A stretch of DNA of 23,633 nucleotides from Saccoglossus kowalevskii (Eukaryota > Hemichordata > Enteropneusta > Harrimaniidae): NCBI RefSeq assembly GCF_000003605.2, contig NW_003149782.1, forward strand, positions 35,344 through 58,976. The letters are read 5' to 3'. This document shows, piece after piece, positions 1 through 11,000 of this stretch. The notes beneath the pieces were generated by a model. That model was not told the DNA's origin, made no database searches, and saw only the letters and a program-made list of their open reading frames with translations. Position numbers and translations under genes: made by a program. How positions within the stretch are numbered: the first letter of the stretch is position 1; each line of letters begins with the position of its first letter.

Positions 1-909
1 CATACTGAAATGAATAGTTATGAATACAATGGTAAATCTTCCAACTGATGAACATTGAATACAATGGCGTTTTTGGTGCTTAGCCCGAGCACAGTCCCTC
101 AACATGCACATTCATGCACATTTTCTTAGCACGGATTAAGGAGCTGTGAGTGAACGCTACCATTTTGTAAGTACTACCTGTTGCTTTCAGTTCAATGAAG
201 TTCTACAAAATTCTCCTCTAATATCAAGTGTTAGTGCAACGTTACTTACACCAAGTATAGACTGATAGAATTGACCATATACCAAACTATTATGATTAAT
301 TCATATGCTCAAATTTCAGATCAAACAATCAAAATAAGCGTGATTTATAGATCAAAATGTGTTAAACATATAAAAGATGATACCAATTCATGGCGTATAC
401 CAGTATGGTGAATAGTCACGTGATTAATGCCTTCATTGTCTCGACACTGAATGGTTCAATGGTGTATTGTTTCGAAGGTAAACAAATTCCTTCTTGGCTT
501 TTATAATTTTATTATTTATTATGAAATTCATGACAGATCATGACTTTAGTTTTCTCCATATTCATATCTACTAGCCAGCGTTATCTTATTTTCCCTTGAC
601 GACTCCACCTGCATGATAACCGTGCATGTACACAGATGACCAGGCGATGTTCATTGATTGCTATCGACAAAACCAAACCATCTGTCGTATATTTTGTAAT
701 TCATGGATGATTAAATGAGTTATTATCTTTGTGTATTTTTAGATTATTCATTTTCCTCATTTGTTGTAATTTTTGACATTGTAACTTCTTCTATTTGATC
801 ACCGAGTTTAACCGAAGCTCCTAGATCAATAGAGTAGCATGCAGGCAACCAGCGCGAACAACTCCCAGTGTTTCTAGGTTCTGAAAAGTTTCCCTCACGG
901 GTTCTGTAT
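1..909. other. Intergenic, no gene seen
   Basis: AT-rich sequence with only short reading frames on both strands and no recognisable protein, RNA gene or repeat structure. Confidence 0.6.
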
Positions 910-1093
910 CAAGTAATATAGACTGTCGACAGTTCTCGGGCCTAATAAAGAGTCACTTATTTTCAAACGCCGTAGGTGTGTTAACCTTACGGCCCTCGCT
1001 TGAAAAATGCTTTTGGCATTTCGTTATAACGCCTTTAGCGTTTGAAAATAAGAATGTATTAGGCAGAGAACTGTCGACAGTCTACAAGTAATA
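910..1093. repeat. 9-bp target-site duplication pair around the MITE
   Basis: CAAGTAATA occurs at 910-918 and again at 1085-1093, directly abutting the two element ends. This fixes the insertion boundaries to the base. Confidence 0.85.
919..1084. mobile_element. Foldback MITE, 166 bp, with 9-bp target-site duplication
   Basis: The ends are perfect inverted repeats for 19 nt (TAGACTGTCGACAGTTCTC) and continue as imperfect inverted repeats for about 54 nt, including GCCTAATA and TTATTTTCAAACGC on each side. The element is flanked by a perfect direct repeat CAAGTAATA at 910-918 and 1085-1093. The centre has two smaller hairpins (GCCGTA/TACGGC and AAATGC/GCATTT). It has no coding capacity. A 9-bp duplication is typical of Mutator-like elements, but the superfamily assignment is inference. 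Each end contains the self-complementary core ACTGTCGACAGT. Confidence 0.85.
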
Positions 1094-2672
1094 TTGAAAA
1101 CTAATATGCAATTAGACTCGTTGGTGAAGGTATTGTATGTGGATTGTAACTGCATGTACCTCCCAAGGCGTGGACCTCTGCTGATGCCTGAACTTCAGTA
1201 TTTCAATGTATATTTCAGATAAGTTCGATTTATTTGAACTAATGAAATTTAATTAGACACATGACGATGACATGAATATTCACTTATTTCGAGCTCCATA
1301 CTAATTATTGGGAAATAATGGGCAACACAGATCCTGTGCCTACATTTCTGCCTCTATTAAATTTGCCTTTTTAAATACATTTTTATAACCAGAAAGATAT
1401 AATTAAAATTACGGAGCAATTGAAATATACAAATTTGTGAAGAGTAGAATTGCTAATATACCGATTACTAGAGGGAATTGCGCGTTTCGTCGCGCGAATG
1501 ATAATCATTGATTGGAATGACGTGCTTATCAACTTTGGTAATATGCTACTGACAGAGCCATATCCAGGGTTAAAGACCGATATGGTATATAAACCCGCGC
1601 TGGTGGAGTATATTATTCAAATGAAGTCGCGATCGTCCTCGCCGAAAGTAACAATGGTGAGTAAAAGCTCAACAAAAACAGTGGCCACATTTGCGTTGTT
1701 CATATATTTACGATTTAATTAGCGACCGCTCATTAGATGATTTGAAACATCTTCGTCATAATAATATTTAGGTACTTGAACAAGTGTTGTCACAGTCGTT
1801 CCTTAAGGCTGAGGACTCCACAAATTCCAATATCGGAAATATCAAATGACAAAATTCACGTTCTGGTTCACGAGTCTTTACAATGTCCCCAAAATGAATT
1901 CGTATTGAGGATCTGAATATTGTGCTCCGTGTTTTCACTGTGACTGGGGAATCTAACACACATTATAAATAATGACATTGTACTCTCCTCACCTAGGTCT
2001 ATAGTGGTTTTGAAAATAGCAAATACTTAGTGTGTGCACTGCCAAAGAGAATGAAGGTAATTATTAGAGATTGTTGGTTGTATTGTCAGAAATGCATATC
2101 AAATTTCCGCGTGGGGCATGTAATTATCGCAATTATATTGTATCCAATCTACTAATTAGACTTTAGGTTTTGCGCCGTGACTTCGAAAGTACGTGATGTA
2201 ACTTCACTAATTAGTCGTGGAAAGTTGAATATGGAATTAGGGAGTCATTCTATTCATTATGCAAAGTCTAGGGATATATTGTCTTGCTATCATTAGTTGA
2301 ATACTAGTATGGGTAGTGCATAAGAGGGCTTAATACCTTTAGGTTAATGAAGAAAGCGGAATAGTAGGAAGTAACTAAACTTAACCATGCTTACGCTTAC
2401 AAATTAAAACGCGTATGTATGAACAGCAGTGGTGTATCTCCAGGTTGGAGAAATGTGAAGCGTGGTTATTAAACTTTGGGATAGACAGGGACAGTTTTGT
2501 ATATTTTAGATAAGGGAAAGGGATACGTAATTGAATACCATGGTTGACGCAGTGGTAATGGTGTACTAGTATGTATTATGCTGGATATTTACTATATTAC
2601 TTCAGTTAATAATTATTATTCAACTAGTAAACGCATTTGCTAAACAAACTAAGACTGAGCTTTGAAAGTTAC
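1094..2672. other. Intergenic downstream flank of the enzyme gene
   Basis: Apart from the weak exon candidate at 1441-1656, I see only short unrelated frames and AT-rich sequence. No second oxidase-family gene follows, although these genes are often tandemly arranged in animals. Confidence 0.5.
1441..1656 (+). CDS. Weak candidate exon, unknown product
   Basis: A 216-nt frame after a TGA at 1438 is open and ends at a good donor (ATG followed by GTGAGT at 1657). The first ATG in frame is at 1498 (MIIIDWND...). The stretch is richer in G+C than its flanks (CGCGTTTCGTCGCGCG, GCGATCGTCCTCGCC). No family is recognised and no partner exon was found, so it may be noise. Confidence 0.15.
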
Positions 2673-2678
2673 TTTATT
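2673..2678 (-). terminator. Downstream AATAAA poly(A) signal candidate
   Basis: A second AATAAA on the minus strand lies about 210 nt past the stop codon, a usual distance for an animal 3' UTR. It is the conventional candidate for the end of the transcript. Confidence 0.45.
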
Positions 2679-2887
2679 ATGTCTATGTGAAAATACTTTA
2701 CCGAACACTGGGGTTGGGTGTACTCTAACCACAGTATGTTAAAGCGGAGATGTTGTCATCTGTGTATGCATGAGTTGTTACCGTCGTTTAGGATTACAGG
2801 AATAGATTATAATTGGTATTTTTGTGCACTCAATATTGTATGATAAAATACAAGTATTCCAGGTCGGTGGCACAACTACAGCAAATC

Positions 2888-5800
2888 TTAAATTTTATTG
2901 CAAATGTCGTCAATACATGCGAGCCTAATTTTTTCAGGTGTTGATGGAGCATCAAGTCTGAAGTATCCACGAACTCCTTCGTCTGATCTAGCAGCCGCTA
3001 CAGCATATTTAATAGCCATCAGTACTGATACTCCAATCATTACTGTCATTTCTCCCACACCCTAGCAAATAAAAACAGATTGTCAGTTTATATATATGTG
3101 TGTATCATATATTAATATATTAATTCATTTTCGTTCAGAAAAATGCCTATAAATGCAGTATGACAGTATTGTTGGCCATATGCGTATCCTACTACCAAAC
3201 AAACTGTTGCGAAGCACTAATTATCGATAGACTAATATTTCACACACGTTTATATGGTTATTTTAATTACAAATACCATGCAGTTCATACAAGTAACAAA
3301 GCGATGTTTTAATTAAGGATACAATGAAACTGATGTTTAGTTTCCCTTCGCTTTCGTGAGAAAAATGTTTTTAAAAGTTGCAAACACAGTTGTAAAACAC
3401 CCCCAAACAGCGCCCAAACAAAATGTGCTTATTATAATTACTTAACTACGCTCACGTTGATATTTTGGCGGGACGGCCACTATGTGGATTTAGGCATTGA
3501 TCTGTGCCACTGATTTCATTGGGTTGGGTTGAATATACGAATTGATTTCTAATTTCTGTTTCTTTGTTGAATAGTTCAAATGGTTCCACATCGTGCCTTA
3601 CGAGATGTACAATAATATATGTCTCTCAGGAATTTTAGTAAGATTTGTTAAATATGTAAATTTATTACTAAAATCCTGATTTATGAAATACTTTTGAAGC
3701 AACTTTGTGTATTATACATATAGTGCACCGAAGAGCCACTGTCATACTGACTGAGGGTTGAATATCTCGAATTTCAATGGACAGATGTTTTGAATCGTAA
3801 TATGCATTTTTTAATATATAATTGTTTGGTTATACTGACCCGTGCTGAGAATACCCCAGCTTCGTTTGGTGCGTCTGGCAATAGTGATACGTTGAACCTT
3901 CTCGGTGTGTCACTGATCCACGGTATTTTGTACATTCCGGGACCCTTTGTCAGTAATTCCCCTTTAGGTGAATATCTAAGTTCTTCAAGGCAATAATAAC
4001 CATATCCCATCATGAAAGCACCTTCAATCTGTAATGCCAAGTTATTATACATCAATTTATGTTGAATATCATTATACAAATTAATTATCAAAACAAGAAC
4101 ACACCACTTGATCCGAAAGAAATCACAATAGTAGTTATATTTAAACAGATACATGTGATATCATGCAGATCCAAGTGCAAACTGAATTTTATTGCTGCCT
4201 TAATGTAAAATGTGTTGCGCACATTTTTTACTTCAAAAAGTTTGTTTCCTGTTTCTGTGGAAAACTATTATTGTTTTTCCACCAATATACCTGTCCAGCA
4301 AGCTGAGACAATTATTTATATAAAAAAATACCCACTAATTTCTAGTCACGACTATTCTTTCAACATTTAAATAAAACTCTCTCGATAGAAACAGTTCATC
4401 AATAATGTTATAAATGAAATATTTTTTATTAAGTTACATTAATTTAATTTTTAATTTTCATTTGAATTGGCTTCACATGGGAGCCAAAACGGCGACTAGG
4501 AAGACCACGTGTTTCTTGTAATGTTCAAACAAACAGAGACGTAGAATTTACCTGTCCAATATCTAGTGCTGGATTCAGACTATTGCCACTATCTATTACA
4601 ATATTCATCTGTCTTATATAGTGATCACCAGTTAAACAATCAATCTCCACTTCACAACATCCGGCGCCATAAGAAAAATAGTACATAGCACGACTACTTC
4701 CTGGATCATCGCAGTCAAAGCCGAATTTGCCTTCATAACTATGGGTATAATATACAATATGTTAGTAAGTTGACCCGAATGAATCGATATTTATTGCATT
4801 GTCTCATATAATAGTATCGTGTCTACTATCATGGTTACGTACGCATGGAATAGTGGAACATTAGACGCGATTGAAGGGAGATAATGGTACCCTATTTAAA
4901 ATCAAGTCACGTGGTTCACAACGAGATTCTGGCAGCTATTTGTGTCTAATGTCGATTGGACAGCTGTCAACATTTGACAACATTTGGCAGACGAACACAT
5001 CAGAGTTTTCAAAATATTGTATAATGCCAAAAACAACGTGCAAATTGGTGTATTGTAGATAACTAAAATGGGAAATTGGGTATTTTGGGGTGTCGATTAT
5101 GTATATTTGTTGTATACTATAACATACTTGAAATGTCCCGTTGCAGATAGACTGACTCTGTTTTGGTAGGCGATATTCACCTGCAAAAATAAATAATATT
5201 TGCATTAATAATAACTGCCATCTTAGTTGTCAGTAGTATATATGTGAGAGAATAAGTGAATTAACATTGTATACCCATTCTTTCCATGTGCCATTGGGGT
5301 TGTCTTTAATGAATGGATTCAGTCTTCCCATCAATATTTCACAAGCATTCTGTAAAAGAAGAGTATATCACTCATATAAATGCAGTTTGAATATTATATA
5401 TACTAGCAATGTAAGTAATATGTTGAAAATATACAATTTAAATTAGCTAACTTGCATACATTAAGTGTCAATTTATCAAGAGCAAATTACCATTGACAGC
5501 TCTTGTGTTTACAGAATACAAAAAATCAAACTGATAAGTTTTCACAGTTTTGAATAAACATAATGTTTGTTGGGTCAAGCAATCCCACGGTTTTGGGGAC
5601 TAAGGCCTTCCACCTAATCAGAATATAAACCACAATACGCTTAGTTTCAGCTTTACGATTGTTAAAATTTTATTTTGCAAGTGTAACAATATATGTATAT
5701 CTAATTCCAAATCAGCACTTTAATCATTATTTTTAGTATTTAGTTATTAGGTTAGAGTGATGTAATTATGTAATTAACACATGGTAATTACAAAAGAAGA

Positions 5801-8003
5801 TGATCGTGTAACATAAAACGTGGTGGGGTCAAGTGACATAATAAGATGCAGGTGACGAAATGTATACAGCAGTTTTTCAGTGGTTAGCGACCATAAATGG
5901 TTCAATTTTTTAATGTATGAATTTATTCTATGCTGTTGTTAACAAGACCCAAATAAATGTTTGCACCTTTTCAAGCAGTTTCTCAAAATATTTCATACTG
6001 GTCGAAGTTATCATCTCCAAGTTTTAAAAACATCGTGACAACATGATTTGATTGTGCAGAAATGAAACACTCAAATACTAAATAATAAATCTGCAAAAGT
6101 TTGTTGCATGTTCAGACTACGGTGGTTGAAATACACTGATAAATGATGATGGCAATTATATATAACTGCTTTGTACACACCTTTACAGCACTGCCAAATA
6201 GATCAGTGCCACTGGATGCAGCGGTCTGTATTGAGTTAGGAACTTTATCGGTACTTGTCTCAGTAATATGAATATAATCGCTAGAAATACCGAGAATACG
6301 ACTAGCAATCTGTTTTGTCTTGGTAAACAACCCCTGACCCATTTCTATACCACCATGGCTGAGTAAAACCGAACCATCTAGATATATATGAACCAGTGCT
6401 CCTCCCTAATAATAATACATATATATTATAAGGTCATAAATATCATAAATTCCTTTAGACAATTGTGGGTGACATTATTTTAATCAGGTGATAGAATAGC
6501 ATACGTTCCGATATTATCCATTAAATTCTCATTGGTTCATTACAGTACACACAATTATATATAAATAATATATGAGTCAGTTATGATTTTCATTTTGGCT
6601 GATGTTTTGATAAAAAAAAAATGTCTCCGAAGGCTGTGAAACTATCCATTTGTCCGCACATTTTCGATTACATAATGTTATATCCTCACTCAGAATGAAA
6701 AAAAAACACGTTGAATGTACAACTGCTGTGACAAGAATTGAAACGAAGGTAAGACTTATCATCTTAATGGCCAAGCAACTTTGTGGGTGTATAAAGTAAT
6801 TGCTTGAGATCATTCTGGTAAGTGTTTGAGAGAATAAATTAAGATAATTTAATACAATAGATATTAATATTGATAATTCCACATCCAGGTTTTACTTACT
6901 ACATGTGGTGGTAAAGGTCCTATGGCAGTTTTTACAGGAGTTATTGCAATCCCACGCTTCTTCCATCGAAAGGAACTATAAATGAAATATTATTCAGAAA
7001 TAAAAAAATGCAAACATTACGCAATTGACAAAGTGAATAAATTAAATTAACCAATTACATCTTACTAAAAGTGGCTAAAGTCTTGCTGTATAATTAACCA
7101 GCTTAGATGTTCAGAAGAAATAACAAAGGAAACAACGACACGTGTAACTGCATACCTGTTGAATGTATCTACATCTTTCTGTAGATTGTAGTAATCACTC
7201 TGCTTGAGACACTCAATCCAGCATCTTCTTATGTTTCTGACATCTGGCATGTCTTGAAATAAACTGTCACTAAGTCCATCATACATATTTCTTTCTCTAA
7301 CCTACAACAATATATGTATAAATATAGTGTTACATATGTAATTATGGTAAATGTGTCCAGCTAAGGGTTTATTGCTTTAGCAAATTTGTGCAGAACCATC
7401 CAATGGCCAGTAACAAATACATTGACAAATATTGAGATTATGGATAGATTGCCCAGTGATTTCGATTGAATAGCAAATCTGGTTCACCAACATACTGCCT
7501 TAGACTTCACGAACGTGTTTGAGATTACCAACCATTCCGGAGTCTCCGCTAAATTTCATTGGATATATCATACTGATTGTCAAAACGCAATCAATATGTT
7601 CAGTCAGATAGTTACATATGTCTGATGTTTCTGCCAACTGTGAAGTGTCCAATGCTTGTTTTGATTTGTATTGTTTACATGTTAGTTTTTTAAAAAATCT
7701 TTGTTCTGTCATTATCACCTACATACATCGTTCACATTTAACCTTCCTACAGTCAATGATTGAAAAAAGTATGAATATGGAATTTATATATATATAATTT
7801 TACATATCAACCTTTTCTGATGGAAACCCACATTCATTTGTCACGTGGTCTATGATTGTTTCCATAATTCCCATTGATTGTGGTGCTCCAAACCCCCGCA
7901 TAGCGGTGCAGCTGGGTAGATTTGTCTTGCATAGTATGCCATCAATCTCATAAACTGGTATGTTGTACGTGTTATGCAAAGTGGCAAGTAATTGTTCCAT
8001 CAC
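2888..8003 (-). other. Exons 23-31: second half of the molybdopterin domain, catalytic Glu and stop (residues 883-1320)
   Basis: Exons: 7812-8003, 7156-7301, 6900-6975, 6181-6405, 5275-5349, 5128-5180, 4552-4738, 3840-4028, 2888-3061. Landmarks: [18 protein letters not shown] (cofactor-binding loop; Arg918 and Phe920 match bovine Arg912 and Phe914), [78 protein letters not shown], and GVGEM with Glu1267 at the place of catalytic bovine Glu1261. Gln886 replaces Arg880 and Pro1015 replaces Phe1009. The offset to bovine numbering stays at +6 from Phe808 to Glu1267, so no exon is missing in this half. The protein ends 17 residues after TPEKIR... begins its last helix, shorter than vertebrate relatives. 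Confidence 0.94.
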
Positions 8004-11000
8004 CTAATGTAAGTAAGAATAATACAATTTACAGTAGGATCAAATTTCAAAGATCATAAACATAATGAAATATGTATATATGAAACACACACGTGTTTGA
8101 AATTCTCACAGTGCATGATTGACAGTCACCACTTAGATATAACATGGCAAACAATAAATCGGCGCTTACTGTTTTTACTGTGACTTATTTAATCTTCGCC
8201 CAATGATGTTATATTTTAGAGTTTAACTAATGAGACACACAAGTGTAATCTTATTGCAATAATTGTATTATGCTTTTGTGTATACAGACTTATTGATATG
8301 ACTTGTTCATACCCAGTCTTACTTTGTGTAGACAATGATTTCAAAATGATAATTGTGTCTTTATGCTACCATTTCCAAATATTGATGATGTCCTGAATAA
8401 TGTCTGCATTTGAATACACTTGTGTAAATTTAAATTTATCAGATTATTTCATTCTGGGTAGGTACTTAAATTAGCAGTAAACATCCAGGAACGTATATCT
8501 TTACCTAGAAATCAACAAGAGCTAGTCCTGGCCATATCAGCTAAGCTAAATCCATTGAGAATAATATCTGGTACCACAAATTTGATCATTATTGATTCAC
8601 AATTATATTTTCATAATTATTTATAAGAGTGAAATGAAAATCAATGTTTTAAACACATAATAGGGTTTCCCAATAAATGTGGAACTTACATTAACTGAAC
8701 GACCAGTATAACATCCACCATTTAGAAATATCTTGGCTTGTAGAACTTTAAGAATTCCTTGCTTGGAGAATCCTACCTTGTACCTCGCTAGTACTGGATG
8801 TCTAGTACCAATAAATTGCATGTCAGTGTCCCGTGTAAGTGTACTTCGGATTGGTTTTGCAAGTCTGTTAAAAACATTAACAAATATAACATTATAAATA
8901 GTACATCGAATGGTACATTAGGAAGACTGCTTATATTTTTTATAATGGGGGGGGGGCTCAACTCATGATGAGAATAATTCGGAACTAGTCCTTACAAAAT
9001 ATTATAATTTACCTCTTAGCTGCCACTGCACACTTAGCAGCCTGTGATGTGACAAACTCAAATTTACCACCAAAAGCTCCTCCTAAACGCCGCGTTTTGC
9101 AGGTCACTTTATTGATTGGTATAGCTAATGTATCAGCAACTGCCCTCTGAAAATAATCAAAAGATTATAGTCAAACTGCCTACAGTATAAATGCGTACAT
9201 GTGCGAGAATCGTATTATAAGTGATGATCACCAGACAGGTTTCAATAAAGATAATTGTAGTGCAGATAAGTCACATGAGTCATACCTGAACCATGGTTAA
9301 ATTCCGGCATGTAGCAGATACAGTGATTTCACCATTTTCACCTGGTTTAACAATGCAACATTGTGTCTCCATATAATAATGACTCTGTCCACCAAGATAT
9401 ATCTCTCCTTCAATGACGTAATCCGATTGATCAAACGCTGACGTCACATTACCAACAGATATATGCTTATCATGTGGATGATAGGAGTTTGCATGTATAG
9501 CATCCTGAAATATTAAATTACTGATCGTGAACTTTGTAATCCAGCTTACATTAGACCATGGGCAAAATACAGTTTGTTTGCTATCTTTGCTCAAGTCTTT
9601 AGAATATTGTTGGGTAAATAACAAAAACACAAAATGACAATAGAATTCAACATAATGAGTTAATTTATTTAAATGGCATTTGGCACAAGAATGGATAATT
9701 ACATAGTATGCTGTATAATTTTGGGGATGAGAGTTATTGATTTTTAAAAATATAGGTACCACAGACCAACAAAGAGTCGTAAAATTTTGACTCGGACATA
9801 TTAAACACACCATGTTCTATTCGCAAAATCTGACATAAATTTGGCTTGAACAATATAGTAGTGCTGGTACTACTAACAACCCATTATGCATATGATACCA
9901 ATAGTAAGCTCATTAAACTAGTTTCTTCATTTATTCAATTGTTTTAGGTATGACATCACAGGCCTGCATATTTCCATTCTATGTGGATGTTGGTTTACCA
10001 ACAAAAACATACCCCCTCCCATTCATGGATTCATGTAGAATATATACGTGGTTTAATACATGCTGTTAACTGTTCCGCTTAAACACAATCCATCCTCCCA
10101 TTACATTATCATTCGCGATTTCTAACATGTATTAGCATCTCTTATAAGATATACGAATATTCCGTAATAAAGCTTGCTGGTCCGTTTGGATCAACGACCA
10201 CAATTTCAAATACATCACAATTGGACGCTTTCGGTAAATATGTCCAATCAAATACTCAAACGCCATTCATTCTGCTTACAGTGGCGAGGCATACTGAGTT
10301 GTATGTTCGAATCTCTCTGAGCAATTGACTTTATTGAACTTGATATTATACAGTATACAACAAGCATATAACCAAATATATACTGTAAAAGGATTATTTC
10401 TAGCACGAAAGATGTGTTATACTGTTGTAACAGTATAACACTGGTCTATATATTCCCGTGACTAAAATAACAAAATTGAAGACCAATTTCAGAATGAAAA
10501 TTACAATGTTAACTAGTGATCGAGATTACATGCACATATAAACATGAAACACAAGACTTGGGCTCACAACTTGGCGTGTCTAAAAAAAGTGTTCAAACAA
10601 TATAGAGTGCACCTAGGTGGTATTTTATCACATTTATCGAATATTCCCACCTGTGCGATATTGTGGATTGAAGGATTCTTGAACAAAACATACCTCAATT
10701 GTAAGTATATGTGGAAGGTCTTCATATTGAACTTTAACTAGTTTTGCAGCCTGACTCGCCAATTTTGGATCAACGGCCACAATTCCACCAATACATTGAC
10801 CGTAGCATACCACCTAGAAAAAAGATCGAGCGGTTATGTACCATATAATCTGTTGTGTGCCTATACCTAAATTATACAATACATTGATGTTTTGCGAAGC
10901 TAAAAATTAATTCAAATACAATTCAGATAAGACAATTATAGTAATTTTCACATCTGTATATATGACACTTATGTCACATTGTTCTTGCACACTCTCTACA

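Noticed and set aside
3790-3996. 68-codon plus-strand frame
   Set aside because: Antisense shadow of exon 30.
6577-6882. 101-codon minus-strand frame
   Set aside because: Wholly within intron 25; low-complexity hydrophobic sequence without recognisable domains.
10280-10325. tRNA-like A-box and B-box words (GTGGCGAGGC and TGTTCGAATCTC)
   Set aside because: The spacing is far too short for a tRNA and no acceptor stem pairs. It could be a deleted tRNA-derived SINE, but this is not supportable.
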